Shown: piece after piece, positions 20,269 to 30,200 of the stretch
Numbering within the stretch: position 1 is the stretch's first letter
Layout of the letters: each line of letters begins with the position of its first letter
Source: Eledone cirrhosa
Lineage: Eukaryota > Mollusca > Cephalopoda > Octopoda > Eledonidae
Direction: 5' to 3'
Length of the DNA stretch: 64,000 bases
NCBI GenBank assembly: GCA_964016885.1
Contig: OZ024744.1
Location: 22,617,298 to 22,681,297 of the forward strand
Made by a program: the position numbers and the translations under genes
Notes under the pieces: model-generated
What the model was told of the DNA's origin: nothing
The model's input: the letters and a program-made list of their open reading frames with translations, nothing else
Databases searched by the model: none

Positions 20269-20274
<6 letters not shown>
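19505..20274 (+). repeat. Repeat framework around hammerhead 1: 61-bp direct and 36-bp inverted repeats
   Basis: An identical 61-bp segment starting ATCGTGAACGGTTGCCACAT lies at 19558-19618 and 20214-20274. A 36-bp segment starting TATCTAATAATTCTAAGGAC lies at 20138-20173 and, inverted and identical, at 19505-19540. The hammerhead candidate lies between. Partial tandem and inverted copies around a hammerhead are known from Penelope-like elements and retrozymes, but no RT or GIY-YIG coding sequence is visible here. The right direct repeat runs straight into (TA)n. Confidence 0.75.
19807..19885 (+). ncRNA. Hammerhead ribozyme candidate 1
   Basis: The conserved core is complete. CTGATGA lies at 19813-19819. 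Stem II is GTTCG (19820-19824) with CGAAC (19863-19867), a perfect 5 bp that starts with the canonical G-C pair. GAAA lies at 19868-19871. Stem III is ACC/GGT with a 2-nt loop (19871-19878), and the predicted cleavage follows A19879. Stem I pairs TGTCTC (19807-19812) with GAGATG (19880-19885), four Watson-Crick and two G-U pairs. The 38-nt cap of stem II contains a further hairpin (GAGA..TATCC / GGATATCTC). A tiny stem III resembles the hammerheads of Penelope-like elements and newt satellite. Self-cleavage is inferred. Confidence 0.65.

Positions 20275-20354
<80 letters not shown>
20275..20354. repeat. (TA)n microsatellite
   Basis: About 40 TA dinucleotides, starting directly at the end of the second 61-bp direct repeat. 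Confidence 0.97.
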
Positions 20355-20358
<4 letters not shown>

Positions 20359-20367
20359 TATTTATAG

Positions 20368-20834
20368 GTACATACATATATGTGTACAGACGTACAGTAG
20401 TATGTATATATATGCATACATGCACACATATATATATGTACGTATGGGTTTACCGAACATTTATTTCCATGATCGGTTTGTTTGTAAACAAACAACCCGA
20501 ATTACGCCGTACAGTGCTCGGCAACCATCGGCGCCCTTTTGTTCAATACTGACACAGGAACGATGTACTAGTTTCATGCTTATTAGCTATCATCAGCATC
20601 GTATACCTTTCTGTCAGATGATTGAAAGTATATACTTTCCTTATGCATATTAACGACTGAGCAGCCTAATTTTCATATCGAGTGAGTAAGTCGGCCGGGC
20701 GCACAGAAAACGATAAATGGAAAAGAATGAAACGAAATTTCATTTCTCACTCTTGGTACGGCTGATACCTAAATATAAGTACGTATACGTACATACATAT
20801 ATGTGTACAGACGTACAGTAGTATGTATATATAT
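20368..20834. repeat. 46-bp direct repeats flanking hammerhead 2
   Basis: An identical 46-bp segment starting GTACATACATATATGTGTAC lies at 20368-20413 and 20789-20834, 421 bp apart, with looser similarity continuing downstream of both. The interval holds the minus-strand hammerhead candidate. This could be a terminal repeat pair of a small element or a segmental duplication of a TATG/GTAC-rich microsatellite-like word. Confidence 0.75.
20543..20625 (-). ncRNA. Hammerhead ribozyme candidate 2, long stem I
   Basis: On the minus strand, stem I builds from TCAAT/ATTGA, CTGACA/TGTCAG, AGG/CCT and ACGATG/CATCGT, separated by small internal loops, so both halves (20625-20597 and 20565-20543) pair over about 20 bp. 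The core CTGATGA is at 20596-20590 and GAAA at 20575-20572. Stem III is the minimal AC-TA-GT (20572-20567), and cleavage is predicted after A20566. Stem II is the weak point: TAGC-TAATAA-GCAT pairs only with a U-U or bulge next to the core. The extended stem I with internal loops is typical of hammerheads in Penelope-like elements. It may be a decayed copy with lowered activity. Confidence 0.75.
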
Positions 20835-20938
20835 ATATATATACATACATGTACACATATACACATATACACGAGACGTCCTACACGAGTGAAAGTATAA
20901 GGAAAAAAGATGAAGTCGAAAATGCAACTGGAGTCTTT

Positions 20939-22375
20939 TTAAGAATATTTATTTGGTTCCTTCTCCGCTATGTACTGGGCAAGCTCGTCAACATTATAAG
21001 ATGTCTCACGCAGCAAATCCGAAGACAGAGTGTTTGCGTCTTCCCGGTTTGTTGAAGGTAGGCCATACACCGCCAACGCACTACCGCCCATATCGAGAAC
21101 AGTATCTTCGATTTCAAGTAGCGCCCTGTTGTAAATGAGGTCACTGTATCCGACCTCCATCGATGGGTTTAGCAACAGAGCGTGATGCAGGAAATCTTCA
21201 GACATGTAATCTTAGTAGCTAAGCCATAAAGAGGCCTGATCACCCAAGTCGCACCATAGGAGTAGAATAACGAAAAGCGATCTTAGTCTTTTAGGAGATT
21301 TCAACAAAACGCTCTCTGCCATAGTGGCGCCCCATTGTAAATCATCCTCCAAAAGGCCACACCTAAAGCAGGCTTCCCCGAAAGTATCACATAATTCACC
21401 GTCAACAGTTCTTATGTCTCGAAAGCTTTGTGGGCCAAAAACCTCATGGAGGAGAAGGTGTAGGTGAAAACACTCATGCTGGTTGGGAGGTACAGTGTAC
21501 ACTCTTCCTAGACAACTGTCAAACTTGACACCAGGATGTCCTTCAACATCCTGACCTGACTTCCTACGCACCAAAGTGTTGTTTGACCACACGTTGTAGG
21601 ACGGGACCTGAAGATATGAAAGTGTTTTTGCAAATGTGTCAAGTTTGCAAAGCGTAAAAAAACCAGTCAAAGTTGTTTCTTTTGGATTGGCCGCCAAATG
21701 AACAGCAGTCTGTTCAGTAAAGTAAGCCCGCTGGCCGTTTTCCAAATGAACAGCTAGTTGTATGATGGCGGGGTGCCTTTGGTGAAGTGGAAACCCGAAT
21801 ATCCGCGAAAAAGCTTCACCACTGCTGATATATCGACCTGCCAAGTGCTCCGAGACCTCGTCCCTGCTATTGTGGTTTTGAAGGCCGAACATGGCAGCGT
21901 CAGAACCCTTGTTAACATATTTACATATGTACTTTATTGACTTCACTAAATGACAGAAGTCCACATTTATATGAGCGTTGACAGTTTTCATCAGAAATGG
22001 ACAGTACGGGGCCACCCACCTATTATCAACTTGATGACCCCGTAACGTCATAGTGAATCCACCGTTCTCAGGCCGCCTTCGTCTGTACAGTGGGTATCCG
22101 TCGCCACCGGTCTGGGTCTCTTCAACAAACCTATTTGGGTATCGTTTAGTGCACACATGGTCCTTGTGGCATGAGGAGACCTCTTGAAAACCAGGACCGC
22201 ATGGACCGTGCACCATGTGTGCCTTCACAATGTCGTACAGCTGTCGGTCAACAACGGGGTCCGGTATTTCCGCTGCGATGACGTCATCTAGAACTGTAGG
22301 GTCTATCTTGGTGACCAACCAAACCAAAATGTGCGCGTGTGGAAACCCTCTCTTCTGCCACTCAACAGTATACAT
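20939..22375 (-). pseudogene. Helitron HUH relaxase (Y2 Rep) and pre-helicase segment
   Basis: The frame 21212-22375 has 387 codons. EWQKRGFPHAHIL holds the HUH metal-binding pair (His13 and His15 of this frame). VNAHINVDF follows, and then IKYICKYVNKG holds the two catalytic tyrosines (Y149 and Y153). These would nick and join DNA in rolling-circle transposition, and all four residues are intact. An in-frame TAA at 21212 separates it from 20939-21205, which continues MSEDFLHHALLL...YNRALLEIEDTVLDMGGSAL. Upstream, 22376-22600 reads FITFTCNPKWVDVSRELIPG and KLIDLIKKG in the other frame, then one base is missing in an A run. No helicase is present. Confidence 0.88.
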
Positions 22376-22601
22376 GTGGCACCTAACAGGCCCGAAAACC
22401 TTCCCTTTTTTATTAGATCAATTAGCTTAGCCACCTTCTGCCTGAAAACCATGGCAATAATATCATGCCGATGGCAATACTGCTGCCCTGGAATAAGTTC
22501 CCGCGAAACATCAACCCACTTGGGGTTACACGTAAACGTGATGAATCGGGGCGCCCATAATGCCGAACGAACGTCATAGCGTCCTGTGTTCGCTCGTGCA
22601 T

Positions 22602-23264
22602 TTACCGCCCCCCACCCCCCGTATAGGTTGAGGGGAGAATGAACATTTTGACGATGTTCCGGGGGTCAGTGTCATTCCTGATGTCTTCACGCAAATGGAT
22701 GTAGGAGTCTGAGCGCAGCTGCTTCTGATTCAATTTTATGAAGCACAGTCTCTCCGACTCCATCTTTGCAGCCATGTCAACTGCAAACTGGTGAAACAGT
22801 TCCCGTGACCTGTGCAGGGGGCTAAAATCATTAGGCCTCGTCATGAAGCGATATGAGTACAAAGCCATACATGAAACAGTTTTAGATGTCGCAGCAGTGG
22901 ACTCGTTTGGTTTGCGTTGAAGATTGCCGAAATGGTACCCGTCTTCTCCGTATGCAAAAAGAAGGGGATACTGCAGGGCGTCGTATGAACGATGCGTCTC
23001 ATTAATACGTCGAAGACCACTGTCACGGCTTAGAAGAACTATGTCTCGCTTATTGTGCTGTTCATCATGGATAACTACGGCCACTTCATTGCAGGAAGGA
23101 ACGTTATAACGGCGTGCGTGCTCCCCAGAAGGTCTTTTGTCAGCATCGATGACAATGGTGAAGTTTAGTGAAGGGTTTGTTTCCAATGCGTATTTGAAAC
23201 TGCGAATATAACTGTTGTGCTCATGAAGCATGTTTTGAAGACCGAGCAGCAGTAGCAGCAGCAT
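22602..23264 (-). pseudogene. Helitron-like N domain
   Basis: 220 codons read HNSYIRSFKYALE, then VIDADKRPSGEHARRYN, EVAVVIHDEQ, RDIVLLSRDSGLRRI, YDALQYPLLFAYGEDGYH and DPRNIVKMFILPSTYTGGG. These are the standard words of the Helitron-like N-terminal domain. It ends in TAA where RYMHERTQDAM is expected; the frame goes on MHERTQDAMTFVRHYGRPD before a frameshift. Confidence 0.85.
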
Positions 23265-23270
23265 TTCTAG

Positions 23271-23585
23271 CTAGGCGAGTCGACCTTTGTTCCGGGCCCT
23301 CTGAAGCCCCGGAAGCAGCAGTAGAAGCGTTTCTTCTTTGGAATGACGTATCGCCCGCTCTGAATCGCACATCGCAGCACGTCTCGAGGCGTCGTATGAA
23401 GCCATCTTGGCTAGGCGTGCGGTGCGTTGTTGAAAACTTTCAGCAGCTCTGAATTCCGCTGAACGTAAGGCGCTCTGTGAAAGTCTTAAAGCAGTTTCCT
23501 CGGGGGACTCGTTTGCTCTAGTCGCTCTCTGCGCCGCCGCTGACGCGGTATGGCGACCGAAGCGACTTCTCTGTTTAGGTGGCAT
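23271..23585 (-). pseudogene. Helitron Rep N-terminal basic region
   Basis: Starts MPPKQRSRFGRHTASAAAQ and contains the repeated Arg/Glu/Ala-rich segments (ETALRLSQSALRSAEFRAAE) common at the N-terminus of animal Helitron proteins. The ATG at 23585 is favoured because upstream residues have no family resemblance. An in-frame TAG at 23271 ends it; the downstream frame starting at 23264 is in phase, with only CTA GAA between. Confidence 0.75.
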
Positions 23586-23590
23586 TTTAT

Positions 23591-24690
23591 GTGAAAAAGA
23601 AAGGGTGAAAGTTACTTCTACAGCAAAATTGCCTTTGAAAGTATAAGGCTGAAAACTGTCGGCGTTCCGCAGGGGGAAAAAATGGGAGAACGAACGGTAA
23701 ATAAATAACTCACAGTTTGTTGAAAGCGCGCTTCTGTCAGCAATTTGAAGTTGTTTGGCCAAAAATCCCTATTTGTTTTTTTTTCACTCAATAAACATGT
23801 AAATATGTTATACACAAAATGTAATTGTGTGTGAGTTGGATGATAGATGTTTTAAAAAAAGAGTTTAAGCGTATATAAGAGAAGGTTGCAGCATGTATTT
23901 TTTTTTTTCGATTTTTAAGGGGAGTAGAGAGAGGTATTCAGATTGTATTAGAGGGTAAAAGCGTCATGTATTTAGTTTTATCGATTATTTCCGTAATTGT
24001 GGGTGATTTTAAAATAAATAAATAGTCGTTGACCTAAGTTAGACCATTTACAACATTCCTACAGACTTTGAGTCGAATTGGTTTGAAATTGTGCAAATGT
24101 AAATAATTTTTTTTTTAATGTTAACTTTAAGGTAACACATTTTCCATTTGTGTATGTTTATATATATATACATACAGAAGTAAGTGTTGGTGTGAGTGTG
24201 GGTGTGTGTGCGTGTATGTATGTATTATGTGTGTCCCTCCCCCTCTCTCTCTATGTGTCGCAAATTTCGTGACCTCGTAGAAATTATGTTATGCTAATTT
24301 GAACATGTTGTGTCATGATGAATGTCCATGCATATATAGTCATACACACACTTACACAAGCACAAACACAACACAAACAGGCGACACACACATATATACA
24401 TACACACACGCACTCTCACACAGATACATGCACACATATACCCCCACACGCACACATACACACACATATACAAGCACGCGTACACATACACAGTCTATAA
24501 TCATATAAATAGATTTACACACATTGAAAGGTAATGACGGATGCAGTGGAAAGAAAAGGGATAAAACACAGTCATAATAGCCAGCGTGTGTTTGTCGTTT
24601 ACGGCTTGGTGGAACCCATCCCTTTCCAGATCAAAACACAGCCATATTTATATATTTGTTTTTTTTATGATGTTTAACAGAAACCCGTTC
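23591..24690. other. Unassigned sequence with TG/CA microsatellites
   Basis: A/T-rich up to 24160. TG-rich at 24185-24240 and CA-rich at 24340-24495. A fragment at 24608-24645 resembles 15455-15492. The short frames have no motif. Confidence 0.5.
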
Positions 24691-24699
24691 CCATAAACT

Positions 24700-25340
24700 T
24701 ATTCTTCTTCTTAGGGTCGTAGGGGCAGAGTCCTCAAACACACGTTCCGTCGGGTCATGTTTAGAAGCAACCGTCTCTAATTTATCCAACTGGATCCCCA
24801 AGTGAGACCAGCTGAGCTAATGGATTTTATCCAACCACCTTGCTCCAGGTCTATCCTTGGGTATCCTACCTGTTTCGCCCGTAAAATCTGTCCAGCGATT
24901 CTTCCCTGAGAGATTCTAACCACATTGCCATAGTATAAGAGCTGTGATCTCTCAATTCGGAGAAGGAGCGGCTGTATTACTGCGCCAGCTTTTTCAATTC
25001 TGGTACTTAATTCAGCCTCCTGCCTTCCATCACTCGTGAAGACGGCCCCGAGATACTTGAACATCTCCACCTGCTTCAGTGGAACTCCATTTACATGTAG
25101 CGTGCACTACACAGGCTTCCTTGAGAGGACGAGTGTCTCAGTTTTCTTAACACTGATTTTCATCCCAGCCGTGCGAGTACAAGTCGAATATCATCTTCTG
25201 TCGAGTTAAGTAACACCATGTCGACTGCAAATTCCAGCCGACTGATTTAACACCCGCTAGTCATGATACCACTTCCAACCCAGCTGTGCATATCAATCCT
25301 GTTCATGAAAATAATGAAAAGGAGAGTTGACAGTATGCAA
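24700..25340 (-). pseudogene. RTE-like LINE C-terminal relic 2, longer copy
   Basis: Same family as 16145-16490 at nucleotide level, for example TCCTCAAACAC, GTGAGACCAG and CCGTAAAATCTGTCCA. It extends further into RT: the frame 24777-25070 reads MEMFKYLGAVFTSDGRQEAE, ELSTRIEKAGAV and RIERSQLLYYGNVVRISQ. FKYLG..F(T)SDG is a standard segment downstream of the RT catalytic motif. Sequence to about 25340 (minus strand ...CATTATTTTCATGAACAGG) appears to continue toward the RT core, with frame breaks. Confidence 0.8.
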
Positions 25341-25589
25341 TATTAACTGTGATGAAAAAAACTAAACAATCTAGCCGCCATAGTACTCACTGAATAACGT
25401 TACGTGGCGGAGATTTGACTACTGTGTCGTGATCGGCATCTAGCCGTATACAGGCTGCCTTCATTGACACCTAGAAAATCTTGTGGAGGTGAACGGCGAT
25501 TATTCGATCTGAGCTTGACTGTTGCTGCTTCTCTGCACTTCTAACTATTGTACATAACAACACTTTGTTTCTAATGGAGGTTACACTAC
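25341..25589. other. Unassigned sequence between LINE relics
   Basis: No motif recognised. It may belong to either neighbouring relic. Confidence 0.4.
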
Positions 25590-26040
25590 CTTTCTGAGAA
25601 AGACTAAATATTCCTTGTCAGGCATATCCTACTCTTAATATCCCAAAAGTAATTGCACGACTGATTGAACGACGTAGGTTTGCTGGTCATTGCTTCCGAA
25701 CCAAATTTGAGATGGTATCAGACCACTTGTTCTGGAAGATCTCCTTTATCCGAAAGCTCAGATAACAGGATACCATAGCAACAGACACTGGAATTGACAA
25801 GGAAGAACTACAAACGTTCTTGAGGAAACTGAGACTGCTGGCGTGATGTTGTTTGCTGTCTCACCTAAGAGACACAGGAATTCTCATGGAAGTCCTATAG
25901 ACCTTGATAGGAACTGAGACTCTTAGCGACAAGTTGTGATTGCTGACTCGTCTAGGGTGATAGAATAGATGCCAGAAAGTTCAAATAGCAGAATACAATA
26001 GTAAGAGACACCGGAATTGACAGGGAAGATCTATAGCCAT
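25590..26040 (+). pseudogene. LINE C-terminal relic with duplicated tail
   Basis: The plus frame at about 25633-25740 reads LNIPKVIARLIERRRRFAGH followed by CFRTKFEMVSDHLFWKIS, a C-terminal segment found in several animal LINEs (RR.RFAGHC.R..EE..SD.L.W). Further on, GACACTGGAATTGACAAGGA (25786) and GACACCGGAATTGACAGGGA (26007) are two copies of the same tail (DTGID.E.L), so the end is partly duplicated. Confidence 0.65.
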
Positions 26041-27270
26041 TGTGTGGTGTGGTGTAGTGTGGAGTAGTGTATGGTGTGGTGTGGAGTGGTGTATGGTGTG
26101 TGCTGTGTAGTGTGGAGTAGTGTATGGTGTGGTGTGGAGTGGTGTATGGTGTGTGCTGTGTAGTGTGGTGTGGTCTGCTGTAGTGTAGTGTGTGGTGTGT
26201 GGTATATGATGTGGTGTGGTGTGTGGTGTATGGTGTGGTGTGTGGTGTAGTGTGGTGTGTTGTGTGGTGTGGTGTAGTGTGGTGTGATGTGTGGTGTAGT
26301 GTGGTGTGGTGTGTGGTGTGTGGTATGGTGTGGTGTAGTGTTGTGTGTGATGTGGTGTGTTGTGTGGGTGTGGTGTAGTGTGGTGTGGTGTGTGTTGTGT
26401 CGTCGTGTGGTGTGGGGTGGTGTGGGTGGTGTGGGGTGTGTAGTATGGTGTGTTGTGTGGTGTGGTGTGGTGTGTGGTGTGTGGTGTGGTGTAGTGTAGT
26501 GTGGTATGTGATGTGGTGTGGTGTGTGGTGTTGTGTATGGTGTGGTGTGTGATGTGATGTGTGGTGTGTGGTGTGGTGTGGCGTGGTGTGTGGAGTGGTG
26601 TGGTGTGTGGAGTGTGGTGTGGTGTGTGGTGTGTTGTGTGATGTGTGGTGTGGGGTGTGTTGTGTGGAATTGGGTGTAGTGTGGTGGGGTTGGTGTGGTT
26701 TGGTGTAATGTAGTGTAGTGTGGTGTAGTGTGGTGTAATGGGGTGTAGTGTGGTGTGATGTAGTGTGGTGTGGTGTAGTGTAGTATAGTGTGTTGTGGTG
26801 TGGCGTAGTGTAGTGTAGCGTAGTGTAGTGTGGTGTAGTGGGGTGTGGTGTAGTGTAGTGTAGTATAGTGTGATGTGGTGTCGTGTGCGTGGTGTTAGGT
26901 GTGGTGTCGTGTGCGTGGTGTTAGGTGTGGTGTAGTGTGATGTGGGGTGGGGTGTGATGTGATGAGGTGTGGTGTGGTGTGTTGCAGTGTGGTGTAGTCT
27001 GGTGTAGTCTGGTGTAGTGTGGTGTAGTGTGGTGTAGTGTGGTGTGGGGTGTGGTGTGGTGTGGTGTAGTGTATTGCGGCGTGGTGTGGTGTGGTGTAGT
27101 GTGGTGTAGTGTGGTATAGTGTGGTGTGGTGTGGTGTAGTGTGGTGTAGTGTGGTGTAGTGTAGTGTAGTGTGATTTGGTTTGGTGCAGTGTTGTGTGTT
27201 GTAGTGTAGTGTGGTGTGGTGTAGTATAGTGAGGAATGGTGTGGTGTGTATGTTGTGTATGTATGTTTGT
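26041..27270. repeat. GTGTR-type pentanucleotide array, about 1.2 kb
   Basis: The plus strand is almost entirely words such as GTGTGGTGTAGTGTGGTGTG, period 5 with many 4- and 6-base slips, and internal duplications (for example GTGTCGTGTGCGTGGTGTTAG twice near 26878-26930). The minus strand is CCACA/CTACA, free of stops, so a 440-codon His/Thr-rich frame covers it; composition explains it. It is G-rich on one strand. Confidence 0.95.
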
Positions 27271-30200
27271 GTGTATATCCAGCGAAATGAACCTGCTAGC
27301 CATACTCTAAATTCCGGCAGTCTAAAAGAGACTGCCCACCTTCGACAAGCCTAACAGAGACTGTCCACTTTCAACAAACCTAACGGAGACTGCCCACTTT
27401 CGACGTACTTAACAGAGACTGCCCAGCTTCGTCAAGCCAATCAGAGACTGCCCTCTTTCGACAAACCTAACAGAAACTCCCCACCTTCAACAAGCCTAAC
27501 AGAGACTTCCAACTTTCGACAGAACTAAAAGAGACTGCCCACTTTCGACATACCTAACAGAGACTGCCCACCTTTGACAAACGTAACAGAGACTGGCCAC
27601 CGTCGACAAACTCAACAGAGACTGCCCACAGTCGACAGGCCTAACAGAGACTGACCACTTTCGACAAATCTTACAGAGACAGCCCACCTATGGCAAACTA
27701 AACAGGGACTAACTACCTTCGACAAGGCTAGCAATGATTGCCCACCTTCGAAAGCCTAACAGAGACTGCCCACATTTGACAAACGTAACAGATAAAGCCA
27801 CCTTCGACAAACTTAAAACAGACTGCCCAACGTCGACGAGCCTAACAGAAACTGCCCCCCCCCCCCCTCTTCTACAAGGCTAATACTGACTGCCCACCTC
27901 GACAGGGCTAACAGAGGCTCCCAACCTACGAGAAGCCTAACAGAGTCTGCCCACCTTCGAAAAACCTAACAGAGACAGCCCACTTTCGACAAGCCGAACA
28001 GAGACTGCCCACCTTAGACAAACCTAACAGATACTGCCCACTTTCGACAAGCCTAACAGAGATTTCCCGCCGTTGACAATTCTAAGAGAGACTGCCCATC
28101 TTCGACAAACCTAACAGATACTGCTCACCTTCGACAAGCCTAACAGAGACTTCCCACCTTCGATGAGTCTAACAGAGACTGCCCATTTTCACAAACTTAA
28201 CAGAGACTGCCGACCTACGACAAACCTAACAGAGACTGCCCACCTTCGACAAGCCTAACAGAGATTGCCCGCCTGCGATAAGACTAACAGAGACTGTCCA
28301 GCTTCGACAAGCCTAGCAGAGACTGCACACCTTGGACAGGCCTAACAGAGACTGCCCACTTTCGACAAACATAACAGAGACTGCCCACCGTCGACAAACC
28401 TAACAGAGACTGCCCAACTTCGACAAGTCTAACAGTGACTGCCCACCTTCGACAAACCTAACAGAAACTGCCAACTTTCGACAAACCTGACGGAGACTGT
28501 CCACCTTCGACAAGCCTAACAGAGAGCCCGCCTTCGACAAGTCTAACAGAGACTACCCACCTTCGACAAGCCTAACAGGGACTGACCACCTTCGACAAAC
28601 CTAACAGAGACTGCCCAACTTTGACAACTCTAACAGAGACTGCCAACCTTCGACAGACCTTACAGAGACTGCCTATCTTCAATAAACCTAACAGAGACTG
28701 ACCAACTTAGAAAGGTTTAACGGAGACTGCCCACCTTCGACAAACCTGACAGAGACTGCCCAACTTCGACAAACCTGACGAAGACTGCCAACCTTCGACA
28801 AGCCTGACAGAGACAGCCCACCTACAACAAGTCTAACAGAGACTGTCTATCTCTACACACCTAACAGAGACTGCCCATCTTCGACAAGCATAACAGAGAC
28901 TACCCAGCTTCGAAAAACCTAACAGAGACTGCCCATTTTCGAACAACCTAAATGAGAGTGCCGACTTTTGACAAACCTATCAGAGACTGCCCACCTTCAA
29001 CAAACCTAACAGATACTGCCAACATTCGACAAACCTAAGTGAGACTGCCCACCTTCGACAAGCCTAACAGAGACTGCCCGAGTTAGACAAGTCTAACAGC
29101 GACAGCCCACCTTCGACAAACCTAACAGGGACTCCACACTTTCGACCAACCTAACTGAGAGTGCCCATATTTGACAAACCTAACAGAGACTGCCCAACTT
29201 CAAAAAGCCTAGGAGAGATTGCCCACCTTCGATAAGCCTAATAAAGACTGCCCACTTTCGACAAACCTGACGGAGACTGTCCACCTTCGACAAGTCTAAC
29301 AGCGACTGCGCACCTTCGACAAGCCTAACAGAGACTGCCCACGTTTGACAAACCTAACAGTGACTGCCCACCGTCGTGAAACCTGACGGAGAATGCCCAA
29401 CTCCGACAAGGCTATCAGAGACTCCCCAACTTCGACAAGTCTAACATGACTGTCCACCTTCGACAAGCCTAACAGAGACTACCCACCTTCGACAAACCTA
29501 ACAGAGACTGCCAACCTTCAAGAAACCTAACAGCGGCTGCCCACATTCGAAAAACCTAAAAGCGACTGCCCACCTTCGACAATTCTAATAGAGACTGCCC
29601 ACCTTCGACAGAGCTAACAGAGACTGCCCACCTTCGACAAGCCTAACAGATACTGCCAACCTTCAACAAATCTAAGAGAGACTGCCCACCCGCGACTAAC
29701 ATAACAGAGACTGCCCATGTTCGGCAAAAATAACAGAGTATCCCCATCTTCAACAAACCTAACAAAGACTGCCCATTTTCGACAAACCTAACAGAGACTT
29801 CCCATCTTCGACAAGCCTAATAGAGACTCGCCGCCTTCGACAAGTCTAACAGAGACTGCCTACTTGCGACAAACCTAACAGAGACTGCCCACCTTCGACA
29901 AATCTAACAGAGACTGCCCACTTTCGACAAAACTAACAGAGACTGCCAAACTTCGACAAACCTAACAGAGACTTCTCATCATCGACAAACCTAACAGAAA
30001 CTGCCGACCTTCGATAAGCCTAACTGAGACTGCCCACCTTCGACAAGCATATCAGAGTCTGCTCAACTTCGACAAGTCTAACAGAGGCTGCCCAACTTCG
30101 ACAAGCCTAACAGAGACTGCCCACCTTCAACAAACCTAACTGAGACTGACCAGCTTAGAAAAGTCTAACGAAGACTGACAACTTTCGACCAACCTAAGTG

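Larger units (their letters stand above)
20939..23590 (-). mobile_element. Helitron, Rep part only, decayed
   Basis: The minus strand encodes, in order, a basic N-terminus, a Helitron-like N domain, the HUH relaxase and the segment before the helicase. The coding series ends at about 20939 (ELAQYIAEKEPN) where a helicase domain should follow, so the 3' half is lost. Counting from the ATG at 23585, I see an in-frame TAG at 23271, an in-frame TAA near 22604 (RYMHER read as R*MHER), frameshifts near 22575 and 22405, and an in-frame TAA at 21212. Helitron ends (5' TC, 3' hairpin and CTRR) were not found. Confidence 0.88.

Noticed and set aside
26041..27270. Telomere-like repeat
   Set aside because: Words are GTGTGG/GTGTAG, not TTAGGG, with irregular period; more like a microsatellite.
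25981..27303. 440-codon His/Thr-rich protein on the minus strand
   Set aside because: It is the stop-free translation of the CCACA/CTACA array; no start context, no domain and period-5 composition.
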